Translations under genes and position numbers: made by a program
Shown: positions 22,334 through 34,599 of the stretch, piece by piece
How the letters are laid out: every line of letters begins with the position of its first letter
How positions within the stretch are numbered: position 1 is the stretch's first letter
Source: Adenophora triphylla var. japonica
Taxonomy: Eukaryota > Streptophyta > Magnoliopsida > Asterales > Campanulaceae
Direction: 5' to 3'
DNA: 64,000 nucleotides
Assembly: GCA_022495995.1 (NCBI GenBank)
Contig: JAFEMH010000342.1
Coordinates: 372,001-436,000, forward strand
Notes under the pieces: generated by a model
What the model saw: the letters and a program-made list of their open reading frames with translations, nothing else
Databases searched by the model: none
Told to the model about the DNA's origin: nothing

Positions 22334-24647
22334 TGTAACGACCCTAACCCGAGGCACTAGTTTAGTATAATATTATATGCTTTTAATATTATTGTTAATA
22401 TATGTGCTCATTTTATATTCTTGATTTTTAATATTAGGATGAAATGATTGGGAAATAAAATAATTTACTAGGGGAAAATATAAAAATGGAAAATAAATAA
22501 AGAATGTAAGATGAGGTTAAAATGTGTAGAATAAATAATTAGAATAAAGGGTTAAATTGGGTGATGGAAAGCCTTAGTTGATTTGGGGATGGGGGGCCAT
22601 CACCTCCCCCTTATTTCCCTCATCTTTCTCCCTTTTAGTCAATACACACCATACTCTCCCCATACTCCCCCTTACTTAATAACCTTCTCATCCTTTCTCC
22701 TTCATTCTTCTTACTTTCCCTAGCAAAACCTCCATGGAAAACCTCTCCATGAAAGCTTCATCTCCCAAATTATTTCCAAGATGAATCCTTCTCCATTTTC
22801 AAATCCGGTTGTACTTTTGTGATTGGTGCATCAAGGAGAGTTGATCAAGCCAAGAAAATCCTTAATCCACCTCTTATTTCCTAAGGTGAGTTATTATGAC
22901 CCTTCCCTTCATTAAATGCTCATGAACTCTTAATGTTGTTCTTGTTAATATGATGGTTGTTTAATGCTTTGGAACTATTCTTGGAGTTGAGAAATTGGAA
23001 ATTGACATGGAATGATGTTAGGATGCATGGAAGTGGATTTAGAGTGTAAGAAATGGGTGGAGTTAGTTTTAGAAGATTTAACTTGAAATGTGTTAGTAAA
23101 ATGGGTTGGAAATCATGTGGTAAATGATCTAGGTTTATATCATATTGGGTTTAAATGCTTTAGGATGAAGTTGTGAAATATGTTATTGTTCATGAAAGTG
23201 GTAAAGAGTATAAGTAAATGGGTTGGGTTGGATTAGAATGGAAATCTTGAAAAATGATAGTAATTTGGGTGGAAAAAACTAATTGGTAATGATCTAGGTT
23301 TAGGACATGATACCTTTGAGTTAAATGGGTTAGTATGAAGTTAATAAAGTTATGAATTCCTTTTAGGTTCACCAATTATAAGGAGATTAGTATAAATCTT
23401 GGTTTTTGGGAATCCCTCAACATTATTGCTGCTGCTACCAGTTTCTGGGCCGAGGCACGAGTCGTGCCCCTAGGCACGAGTCGTGCCCATGGCCAATTCG
23501 TGACCACGAGTCGTACCTAGGAGGCCAAGTTGTACTGAGTTACTTGAGGAAGATTGGCACGAGTCGTGCCCTCAGGCACGAGTCGTGCCCAGGAGAGTCA
23601 CGAGTCGTGACCAAGGTTTTAGGGAAGTCGTGCCCTGGCCTGGTTATGTTACACCAACTTTAGAGCTGTTTAAACCTAATCAAACTGGAACCAAAATGAA
23701 ATCTCTATAACCTAGATTAAAGTAGAATACTTTGGCTACACAATGACATCTTAAGTGATCAAAATGGAATTGGGGAAGTACTTTAAATAATGCTTGGAAA
23801 ACGCTAGTTAACCTAGTTTGGTAACTTGATCAATGGGATTCCAACATGGTAGATTTAACTTGGGCCTTCATAGAGGCTATGTATTGTTGTATAATGACCT
23901 TGTAGGATGGATTGATGATACTTCCTTGCCTTACTTGATTTCCTATACATTGTTTATATTATGTATAGTGTATTACTTAAATGTTGCACTATGATATTGG
24001 TTGAACATGAGTATATTTTACCATGTGGCTATATTGCTTATCCCGTTTGTGGATTATATTTCAAGTAACTATTATGTGCTTGATAATGTGTTAATCAGTT
24101 GATATTGGGGGTATAACATAATACGATCAATTATGGAAGTGTGACCTAATGTGATCGGATTATGTTATATCTGTGACCGTCCCCTTCTGTGGCCACAGGT
24201 TGGGGTATAGCATCTGTATTTAGCCAAAAGCCTTACAGATTTGCTACTATCTTATATGATTCCCTGAAAAACGGGTCTTATAAGATGTGAGTATTGCTTA
24301 AGCAGCTCACCTAAGATTGGAGTATTATTATACCCAATGTTGTACGACTATTGTTCAGACGGAAAAAGGTAAACCAAGGTAATGGAAGGTGTTTACAGCT
24401 TTTTCAATATGTTGTATGCAATCTGATATGTGTTGCATCTTATTTGGCATATTGCTGCATTCATAATAGCTTGCTGAGATTTATTCTCACCCCTCTTCCT
24501 TTAATATTTTTAGATCCTGAGACAGGCGGACCGGCCAAGTGAGGACGGAAAGGAGTTCGGATGTGGTATTTTTGGTTTGTCGGGGTACGGATGTGGTATT
24601 TTTGGGTTTGTCGGGACACGTGTAGGTTCCGGGTCGGGGTCCTCACA
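22334..24647 (+). repeat. Gypsy array LTR 1
   Basis: 2314 bp. Compared with LTR 2 and 3 it lacks roughly 260 bp near its 3' end and instead repeats about 27 bp (GGATGTGGTATTTTTGG.. twice, about 24558-24612). A cluster of GGCACGA-G-TCGTGCC dyads lies at 23454-23635. Confidence 0.92.
23454..23635. promoter_or_regulatory. Cluster of palindromic GGCACGA-G-TCGTGCC units in LTR 1
   Basis: Perfect 15-bp dyads at 23454-23468, 23473-23487, 23556-23570 and 23575-23589; a variant GTCACGA-G-TCGTGAC at 23597-23611 in which both arms changed so that symmetry is kept; a partial unit at 23505-23518 and a half unit near 23627. Equivalent clusters are at about 29595-29776 and 42325-42506. They could be factor binding sites or RNA hairpins; function is not known. 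Confidence 0.85.
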
Positions 24648-24649
24648 GT

Positions 24650-24661
24650 TGGTATCAGAGC
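24650..24661 (+). promoter_or_regulatory. Primer binding site, first internal region
   Basis: TGGTATCAGAGC, two bases after LTR 1; the initiator tRNA-Met type. The same site occurs after LTR 2 at 31026-31037. Confidence 0.9.
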
Positions 24662-24744
24662 TCGGTTAGAGTTCTCGGGTAGAGTCTAGCTGAGTGAGAG
24701 TGTGCGATAACTGACGTCGAGTGTTTGATGCAGGAGTTTGTTCA

Positions 24745-27700
24745 ATGACAGAAAATAATAATGACCAACCAAAGGATCAAGGAAATATGAGCAATATGGA
24801 GAGATAGATTTCTCCACAATCATTTGAGGTATATTACCTGTCTCCGGAGTTAGGGGTCATACTTTTATAAATCCCCGTTCATTACGTTCTCATGTGGCAT
24901 TACATTTCGTTTTTATTTGCATAAATGGCCCGAGAGTTGCCTTATGTACTGGAGGTTCTACTCTGATGGGAGAGTACCTCGAATCATCCTTGATTATCAT
25001 GGTAGTTGTGATTAAGTGGGCATGGATTGCCGGTGGATATGGTAGGTATACCAATCCGTGAATTATTGTTATATTGACCTGAATTGATTGAGTAGTTGTT
25101 ATATTTGGGGAGGACTGTCGCAAGAAGCGAGTCTCCTTATCTATGTTTGATTTGCCTCCGTGTGTGGTTAAGGCGGATAAGTCATTATTTGCTATTATGT
25201 CATATATGCGTAAATGTCGAGAGTATGGCCTAAAGAATGTGAAGGTTATTTGGGTTATGTGTTATATTTGAGTAAAAGACACTTGAATTATCTCATGTAC
25301 CGGTGGTAAATAAATTGGTGAACTCTTAGTTGAGGTTAGTTATACGGAATAATTAAGAGTGATTTATGGTTGTATAACTTGCGTGAGTATTTATACATTG
25401 GTGTCTCGTGGTGGAGACTAGATATATGAGACTAGTATTGAAAGTGATAGTCTAAGTGAGATTATATGGTTTATAAGATATCGCGAGTATGAGTTCTTAT
25501 AGAACTGACATATATATATTGCCTTATGTGCTATAAGTATATTCTCTAATGAGGGATTGATTGTATTCTTGCTACTAATTTGAATAGGAAATCAGATATT
25601 CTTGTAGGTGATATCACCCTATAAGTTGACTAAGTGGTATTTTCCATGTGAGTTTCAAAATGGGTTCCCATCAGGTATCATGCCAGGATATTGAGGCTTT
25701 GAGTTGATATAAGGTACTATTTTAGTATTCGGATCCCTAGATAGAGGACACTAATTGGGATGATGGAATTGATGATTCAACTTGAGAAATTATTTGATAA
25801 AGTAGATAATTAGCTTAGCGAATCTCCGTAAGGATAAATTAGTACTATATTTAGAAAAGATGATACTTGGTGGTTATTTATAGATTAGAGAGATCTCAAA
25901 TAGGTAACTGTGAAGAATAAGTATTCGTTATCCCTTGTTGATGATTTGTATGACTGATTTTAGAAACTAGTAGAATACTCAATGGTTATTAGTTGAATTT
26001 TTCGGAGTGTTACAATTACAGTGAATATTTGCTTTAAGGATATACTTAAGACAACATTTGTATCTAGTATGAACGTTTTGATGTGTGGGTGTGTATTAGT
26101 TATGGAGAGGTAAATAGGGTAAATGTGAAGAAGTATAATAGATATAGTTATTGGTGACTTAAAGGATCAACTTCAGGAATTGGTAATATATGTATATGGT
26201 TTGTTTTGAGAAATGATTATCATTAGTTGAGAAAATAAAATAAGGATGAATCTTATTGGAAGACAGGATACTTTAGAATGATTACACCCTATAGGTCGAC
26301 TTAGTTGCGTGACTCATATGAGGGATTGGTGTGATGCTTGGAAGATATTGACGTTATACGGATTTTGAGTTTGTTGATGGTTATTGAGAGTTAAGTTAGT
26401 TTATACTGTTAATGTTTAATTGCAATTTGGGGATGATTGATCTATGTGAGTTCCAATTATATTTTCTTATTAGGAGATCATGGTAATTGATCGGAAACTT
26501 GAGGTATGCAATACGTTGTTACTAAGTACAATACCAATATCAAAAGTAGTGAATGGATGGCCCAAATTAAATAAAAGTGTTGAATATTCAACTTGAGGAA
26601 TTATTGAATTGAGGATGACTTACCAAGTTTACAATCTTAATGAATGTTTTAGTGTTATTTATCGGAGATAGTAATAGTATCGCGAGATTTTGTTTTCTTA
26701 TAGAGAATTTAACTAAGTATAAATATTATGAGTGGTGGCTACACTATAAATAGAAGTCAAACAAGAATATCATGTTAGAATTGTTTTAAATGTGCTTTAA
26801 AACTTGGATTGTATATTGAACTTCGGTATGAGCAATTGTGCCCTTCGGGGATATATTGATTTATTAAAGTCAGTGAACCGTTTTTGTGTACATTAAAATC
26901 TGTGAGTAATTTGATCATCTACCGCTGGTATGGGACGGTTGTAGATAATTAGATCACTCGAGTTAGTTTTGTTTAGCTTATCAATCTTTTGAAATTTCTT
27001 AAAATTGTGAGTGGTTTAGTTAATTAAAACTGGTATGGGACGGTTTTAAATAAATAAACCATTCGAGTCTCATTGGATCCCTTTTTATATACCCTTTGTA
27101 ATTCTGAAAGATGTTGTAAATTTTAGAAAGACATGTTATTTTAAAGATATAGTTCGTACAGAAGCAAGTAAAAAAGGCAACCTAGTTCCCCTATAAAGAT
27201 TAATTGTATTAAAGTTTTGATCCGAGAAATGATTTGATAAATTGTGGGGTTATTAATGTGACGGTCGCAGTAGACTTGGTTTTTGTATTGGAGTTGGATC
27301 GGCTCCGTTGTGGGCGGCCAACCATTTGATTTGAATATTGATCTGTCACTGGACCTGAACATAATTGGAACATTGAATTGTGAAATATGGTCAATTAATA
27401 TTCCGTTCGTGGAATCAAGGTCTTATTAGCATGTTCATATTTATTATTCCATGGGCAGTTGTTTAATGTTTATATTATGAGAACTACGGACGGGATAATT
27501 GAAATAACTCGTTTCAAGTGAGTCAAGACATAAGGCGGTTTGGTCACAATTGTGGAAATAGAATATTGACGTTAGAAGATTTATTAAATATTTAGAGTTC
27601 TAGATTGAACTTGAGAGTATCATCAAGATGGATTTTGTGATTGGGTTACCTTGAAAGTAAAAAGGAGTATGTTGTTTTGTTATAGAAAGTTGATTGTATT

Positions 27701-28474
27701 TTCTACTCATTGTATATGTATATAGTGATGAGATTCTTTGATCCAGTCCTCATATATGTTAGGGGATAGTTTGATTGTATAAACCCCATAGTATTAAATG
27801 GATTGGATAGACATTATTTGGGAAGGTCCTTTTGGAATATAGGAATGCTAGTAAGTTTAACCTTGTGAAAATTTGAAGAACCATTACTTATTTTTGAGGG
27901 TATGCTACGGGCATGTACAATGGATTTTAGTAGTCGATAGGACGTATGGTTATCAATGGTTGGGTGCGTATAATAACAGTTATCATTCTAGCATTGAGAT
28001 AAAACCGTATAAGGCGTTGTTCGGGAAGAAAATATCGATCTCCAATTTGTTGGGGTGAGATTGGAGAAGCAAGGCCTAAGGTAAATTGGCGACAAAGTTT
28101 ATTAATCCATTTGAAGTTTTAGAAAGGGTTGGTGATTTGACTTATAGACTGGCTTGGAGCAGCTTATAGAGTATTTGAAGTTTTAAATGTAATATCGTAA
28201 TGTATTTGGAGACATAATTGTAGTACTTTTATTTATTTGTATTTTTATTAAGGTCGTGAAAATTCGGGCTAGTGATATCTGTTTGGTATTCTTGGAACAT
28301 TAGGTTGTAATACCGTATTGTTAATGGAATTAAGAATCTGGGAGAGGAATCACAACATTGAAGAGACTATTTGGGAATTGGAGTCTGAGTTATACATAAG
28401 TAACCGAGGCGGGTTGAACATTTAGGTAAGTACCAGTCAAATTCGGGACGAATTTTCTTTTAAGGAGGAGTGAG
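24745..28474 (+). pseudogene. Internal region 1: relic of gypsy gag-pol
   Basis: A gag-like start at 24745 (MTENNNDQPKDQG..) stops after 20 codons at 24807. Pol relics are visible only in short pieces: an integrase start like MDFVIGLP near 27630 and an integrase end at 27873-28058 (..AYNNSYHSSIEIKPYKALFGKK, cf. the AYNNSYH motif of chromovirus-type gypsy integrases). There is no RT or protease frame of useful length. A polypurine tract (AAGGAGGAG) ends at 28470. The element must depend on enzymes made elsewhere. Confidence 0.75.
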
Positions 28475-31023
28475 TGTAACGACCCTAACCCGAGGCACTA
28501 GTTTAGTATAATATTATATGCTTTAAATATTATTGTTAATATATGTGCTCATCTTATAATCTTGATTTTTAATATTAGGATGAAATGATTGGGAAATAAA
28601 ATAATGTACTAGGGGAAAATATAAAAATGGAAAATAAATAAAGAATGTAAGATGAGGTTAAAATGTGTAGAATAAATAATTAGAATAAAGGGTTAAATTG
28701 GGTGATGGAAAGCCTTAGTTGATTTGGGGATAGGGGGCCATCACTTCCCTCTTATTTACCTCATCTTTCTCCCTTTTAGTCAATACACACCATACTCTCC
28801 CCATACTCCCCCTTACTTAATAACCTCCTCATCCTTTCTCCTTCATTCTTCTTACTTTCCCTAGCAAAACCTCCATGGAAAATCTCCCCATGAAAGCTTC
28901 ATCTCCCAAATTATTTCCAAGATGAATCCTCCTCCATTTTCAAATTCGGTTGTACTTTTGTGATTGGTGCATCAAGGAGAGTTGATCAAGCCAAGAAAAT
29001 CCTTAATCCACCTATTATTTCCTAAGGTGAGTTATTATGACCCTTCCCTTCATTAAATGCTCATGAACTCTTAATGTTGTTCTTGTTAATATGATGGTTG
29101 TTTAATGCTTTGGAACTATTCTTGGAGTTGAGAAATTGGAAATTGACATGGAATGATGTTAGGATGCATGGAAGTGGATTTAGAGTGTAAGAAATGGGTG
29201 GAGTTAGTTTTAGAAGATTTAACTTGAAATGTGTTAGTAAAATGGGTTGGAAATCATGTGGTAAATGATCTAGGTTTATATCATATTGGGTTTAAATGCT
29301 TTAGGATGAAGTTGTGAAATATGTTATTGTTCATGAAAGTGGTAAAGAGTATAAGTAAATGGGTTGGGTTGGATTAGAATGGAAATCTTGAAAAATGATA
29401 GTAAATTGGGTGGAAAAAACTAATTGGTAATGATCTAGGTTTAGGACATGATACCTTTGAGTTAAATGGGTTAGTATGAAGTTAATAAAGTTATGAATTC
29501 CTTTTAGGTTCACCAATTATAAGGAGATTAGTATAAATCTTGGTTTTTGGGAATCCCTCAACATTATTGCTGCTACTACCAGTTTTTGGGCCGAGGCACG
29601 AGTCGTGCCCCTAGGCACGAGTCGTGCCCATGGCCAATTCGTCACCACGAGTCGTACCTAGGAGGCCAAGTCGTACTGAGTTACTTGAGGAAGATTGGCA
29701 CGAGTCGTACCCTCAGGCACGAGTCGTGCCCAGGAGATTCACGAGTCGTGACCAAGGTTTTAGGGAAGTCGTGCCCTGGCCTGGTTATGTTACACCAACT
29801 TTAGAGCTGTTTAAACCTAATCAAACTGGAACCAAAATGAAATCTCTATAACCTAGATTAAAGTAGAATACTTTGGCTACACAATGACATCTTAAGTGAT
29901 CAAAATGGAATTGGGGAAGTACTTTAAATAATGCTTGGAAAACGCTAGTTAACCTAGTTTGGTAACTTGATCAATGGGATTCCAACTTGGTAGATTTAAC
30001 TTGGGCCTTCATAGAGGCTATGTAGTATTGTATAATGACCTTGTAGGATGGATTGACGATACTTCCTTGCCTTACTTGAGTTCCTATACATTGTTTATAT
30101 TATGTACAGTGTATTACTTAAATGTTGCACTATGATATTGGTTGAACATGGGTATATTTTACCATGTGGCTATATTGCTTATCCCGTTTGTGGATTATAT
30201 TTAAGTAACTATTATGTGCTTAATAATGTGTTAATCAACTGATATTGGGGGTATAACATAATACGATCAATTATGAAAGTGTGACCTAATGTGATCGGAT
30301 TATGTTATATCTGTGACCGTCCCCTTCTGTGGCCACAGGTTGGGGTATAGCATCTGTATTGAGCCAAAAGCCTTACAGAGTTGCTACTATCTTATATGGT
30401 TCCCTGAAAAACGGGTCTTATAAGATGTGAGTATTCCTTAAGCAGCTCACCTAAGATTGGAGTATTATTATACCCAATGTTGTACGACTATTGTTCAGAC
30501 GAGAAAAGGTAAACCAAGGTAATGGAAGGTGTTTACAGCTTTTCCAATATGTTGTATGCAATCTGATATGTGTTGCATCTTATTTGGCATATTGCTGTAT
30601 TCATAATAGCTTGCTGAGATTTATTCTCACCCCTCTCCCTTTAATGTTTTTAGATCCTGAGACAGGCGGACCGGCCAAGTGAGGACGGAAAGGAGTTCGG
30701 ATGTGGTATTTTGGGTTTGTCGGGGTACGTATAGGTTGGCGTAGAAAATGTATTTTGGTATAATTCCTTTGTGGAGTTTGTATGCATAACACTTAGTTTC
30801 TACATTATAACTAAAGTCTTTTGTAATTAAAGCAGGTTATTACTTTTAAAAGTTACTCAATTCTTCCTCCCATGTAGATAGGAATGAAGTTATTTGGAAA
30901 TGGTTTTGTTCAGTATGTTTAAGTGGTAAGTTAAAGCAAAGTTTTAAAAGTTTAGGAAATTTGGGTTGATTGGAGGACGCTCCAGCTCGGGACACGTGTA
31001 GGTTCCGGGTTAGGGTCCTCACA
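28475..31023 (+). repeat. Gypsy array LTR 2 (central)
   Basis: 2549 bp, complete version containing the segment missing from LTR 1. No TSD on either side; it is directly joined to both internal regions, preceded by a polypurine tract and followed by a primer binding site. Confidence 0.92.
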
Positions 31024-32862
31024 GTTGGTATCAGAGCTCGGTTAGAGTTCTCGGGTAGAGTCTAGCTGAGTGAGAGTGTGCGATAACTGACGTCGAGTGT
31101 TTGATGCAGGAGTTTGTTCAATGACAGAAAATAATAATGACCAACCAAAGGATCAAGGAAATATGAGCAATATGGAGAGATAGATTCCTCCACAATCATT
31201 TGAGGTATATTACCTGTCTCCGGAGTTAGGGGTCATACTTTTATAAATCCCCGTTCATTTCGTTCTCATGTGGCATTACATTTCGTTTTTATTTGCATAA
31301 ATGGCCCGAGAGTTGCCTTATGTACTGGAGGTTCTACTCTGATGGGAGAGTACCTCGAATCATCCTTGATTATCATGGTAGTTGTGATTAAGTGGGCATG
31401 GATTACCGGTGGATATGGTAGGTATACCAATCCGTGAATTATTGTTATATTGACCTGAATTGATTGAGTAGTTGTTATATTTGGGGAGGACTGTCGCAAG
31501 AAGCGAGTCTCCTTATCTATGTTTGATTTGCCTCCGTGTGTGGTTGAGGCGGATAAGTCATTATTTGCTATTATGTCATATATGCGTAAATGTCGAAAGT
31601 ATGGCCTAAAGAATGTGAAGGTTATTTGGGTTATGTGTTATATTTGAGTAAAAGACCCTTGAATTATCTCATGTACCGGTGGTAAATAAATTGGTGAACT
31701 CTTAGTTGAGGTTAGTTATACGGCCTAATTAAGAGTGGTTTATGGTTGTATAACTTGCGTGAGTATTTATACATTGGTGTCTCGTGGTGGAGACTAGATA
31801 TATGAGACTAGTATTGAAAGTGATAGTCTAAGTGAGATTATATAGTTTATAAGATATCGCGAGTATGAGTTCTTATAGAACTGACATATATATATTGCCT
31901 TATGTGCTATAAGTATATTCTCTAATGAGGGATTGATTGTATTCTTGCTACTAATTTGAATAGGAAATCAGATATTCTTGTAGGTGATATCACCCTATAA
32001 GTTGACTAAGTGGTGTTTTCCATGTGAGTTTCAAAATGGGTTCCCATCAGGTATCATGCCAGGATATTGAGGCTTTGAGTTGATATAAGGTACTATTATA
32101 GTATTCGGATCCCTAGATAGAGGACACTAATTGGGATGATGGAATTGATGATTCAACTTGATAAATTATTTGATAAAGAAGATAATTAGCTTAGCGAATC
32201 TCCGTAAGGATAAATTAGTAATATATTTAGAAAAGATGATACTTGGTGGTTATTTATAGATTAGAGAGATCTCAAATAGGTAACTGTGAAGAATAAGTAT
32301 TCGTTATCCCTTGTTGATGATTTGTATGACTGATTTTAGAAACTAGTAGAATACTCAATGGTTATTAGTTGAATTTTTCGGAGTGTTACAATTACAGTGA
32401 ATATTTGCTTTAAGGATATACTTAAGACAACATTTGTATCTAGTATGAACGTTTTGATTTGTGGGTGTGTATTAGTTATGGAGAGGTAAATAGGGTAAAT
32501 GTGAAGAAGTATAATAGATATAGTTATTGGTGACTTAAAGGATCAACTTCAGGAATTGGTAATATATGTATATGGTTTGTTTTGAGAAATGATTATCATT
32601 AGTTGAGAAAATAAAATAAGGATGAATCTTATTGGAAGACAGGATACTTTAGAATGATTACACCCTATAGGTCGACTTAGTTGCGTGACTCATATGAGGG
32701 ATTGGTGTGATGCTTGGAAGATATTGACGTTATACGGATTTTGAGTTTGTTGATGGTTATTGAGAGTTAAGTTAGTTTATACTGTTAATGTTTAATTGCA
32801 ATTTGGGGATGATTGATCTATGTGAGTTCCAATTATATTTTCTTATTAGGAGATCATGGTAA

Positions 32863-33763
32863 TGTTGGAAAAGTATGTTGTGTGTGAAGAAAATTGTGTA
32901 CATTTCCTTGGAAAAATCGTTTGTCGTTGGACAAAGATTATTGTGGGTTCATATTCTACTCCGTGAGAACATGAAAATGATATTTTATTTGTTCAATTTG
33001 AAGATTGAATGATAAAAATATTACAGCTTAAATAAATGGATGAAAGTTGGAAATGTGAGTTTGTCTCACATGTGAAAAGAATGGAAAAACTAGTTGATAG
33101 TTTTGGCCATTTTTTATTGAATTATAATTCTTTTAATTCAAGATTAATTCCAAGAATAACTTTCAAAGTTAATGTCCATTTATGATTGGCAAATGAAACT
33201 CCAAGAATAAATTGATGGCAATGTTAATTGTTGAATTAAGATGATCATCAATATGTGGATTAATTGAAGAGTTAATCCTTGGGGAGTTTTGAGCTATAAA
33301 ATACCCACAACTCTTTGAAGAAAAAAGAGAAAAAAAATAGAGAAAAAGATAAGAGGAAAACACACAAAAAGAAGCTTTTTCCATCAATCTTCTTATATCC
33401 TCTTGCAATTCGTTCATCTTCTTCCTTTGCCCTCCTTGAATAATTGGAATGGTGATATTGTCCAAGCATATTAGTTCATTTAGCCGGAAAGCTCAAGTGC
33501 GAAGTGGTTCCGGTTAATCCGTTTTATCCTGGGAGACTAACGCCTGTTGAAACCTCAAGCACTCGTAGAGAGGAGGACGAATTAGTCTTAAGGAGAGTGT
33601 GTTCTCACACGACTCGGATACAAGAGATTAAAGATGGACAAACCCAATGAAGAGATCAAATACGGTTGTATCTTTCTTTTTATGGTTTTTCAAAATTGTT
33701 GTATATTATATTTTCAATGTTGTAATTTGTTTTCCTTTCTATATTTTCAAGATTTTTCTAACA
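32863..33763 (+). repeat. 5' LTR of the young copia element
   Basis: 901 bp. TATAAAATA-like box near 33295. The sequence that follows the LTR (ATCTTAAGACTAACTCG) is not the usual tRNA-Met primer site, and I see none nearby. Confidence 0.92.
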
Positions 33764-34267
33764 ATCTTAAGACTAACTCGATATTTGAGAAAGGATTACA
33801 GATTTGAGAATCCGGTGGAGCACCGGCCACGGGAGAAAAGATAGAAAACGATGGAAGAGGCGGATGGAAGAAAATTCCAGCAACTTTTTGCAATGACCAG
33901 CTGTGGTAAAATTGTAATTTTGGAGTCGTTAACCGTTGGATCGAGCTGAAATTTGGTGTGCATGTTTAGGACTCATAGGAGAAGATTCTGAACGGTGGAG
34001 ATTGAAATCTATAATGTGAAAGTGAAGATAAAAATTTCGGACCAGAGCAGTTTTGTGAACTAAAACATTTTTTTTAATTTCTGTTTAATGAGATTAATAA
34101 AGATGGAAAGATTGATGCTCCGTGACATCAACTATGTTACAATGATTGTATAAACCAATTGTGGCTAAGCCTCATGTAGTGGTTATACATCATGTAAAGA
34201 GATTGGAAAGTTCATTGAAACTAAGAACGTTGGAAGATTAAGTCTTTAACGTTTAGTTGACAAAGAT

Positions 34268-34596
34268 AATAGGTCTTCTTACGAGAAGTTGTTAAAACCT
34301 ATTAGTTGCATTGGTGACAAAGGTCACAAAGGTTAACATAATAGGGCTTCTTGAAATGAAAGAAGTTGTTAAATCATATTATTGTTAATAGTGACAAAAG
34401 TCACAAAGATAAAAACAATAGAGCTTCTTGAAAGAAGTTGTTGAATTCTATTGTTGTGAACATTGAAAAATGTTACAAGAACTAAAACCATAGGGCTTCT
34501 TGAAAGAAGTTGTTAAAACCTATTGGGGGAATATGTGACTAATGTCATAAAGATAAAAATAATAAGAGTTCTTGAAGAAAGTTGTTAAATCTTATT
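34268..34596 (+). repeat. Five tandem hairpin units (about 73 bp period)
   Basis: Units at 34268-34303, 34339-34380, 34417-34452, 34489-34524 and 34561-34596. Each has an inner stem CTTCTT..AAGAAG-like and an outer stem. Outer pairs are AATAGG/CCTATT (unit 1), AATAGA/TCTATT (unit 3) and AATAAG/CTTATT (unit 5), so changes are matched on both sides. Spacers carry a GTGACAAA..TCACAAAG motif that can itself pair. Confidence 0.8.
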
Positions 34597-34599
34597 GTT

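Noticed and set aside
34268..34596. CRISPR-like array
   Set aside because: Regular 73-bp spacing of a partly palindromic repeat looks similar, but the repeats are imperfect, spacers are themselves similar, and the DNA is a plant retrotransposon.
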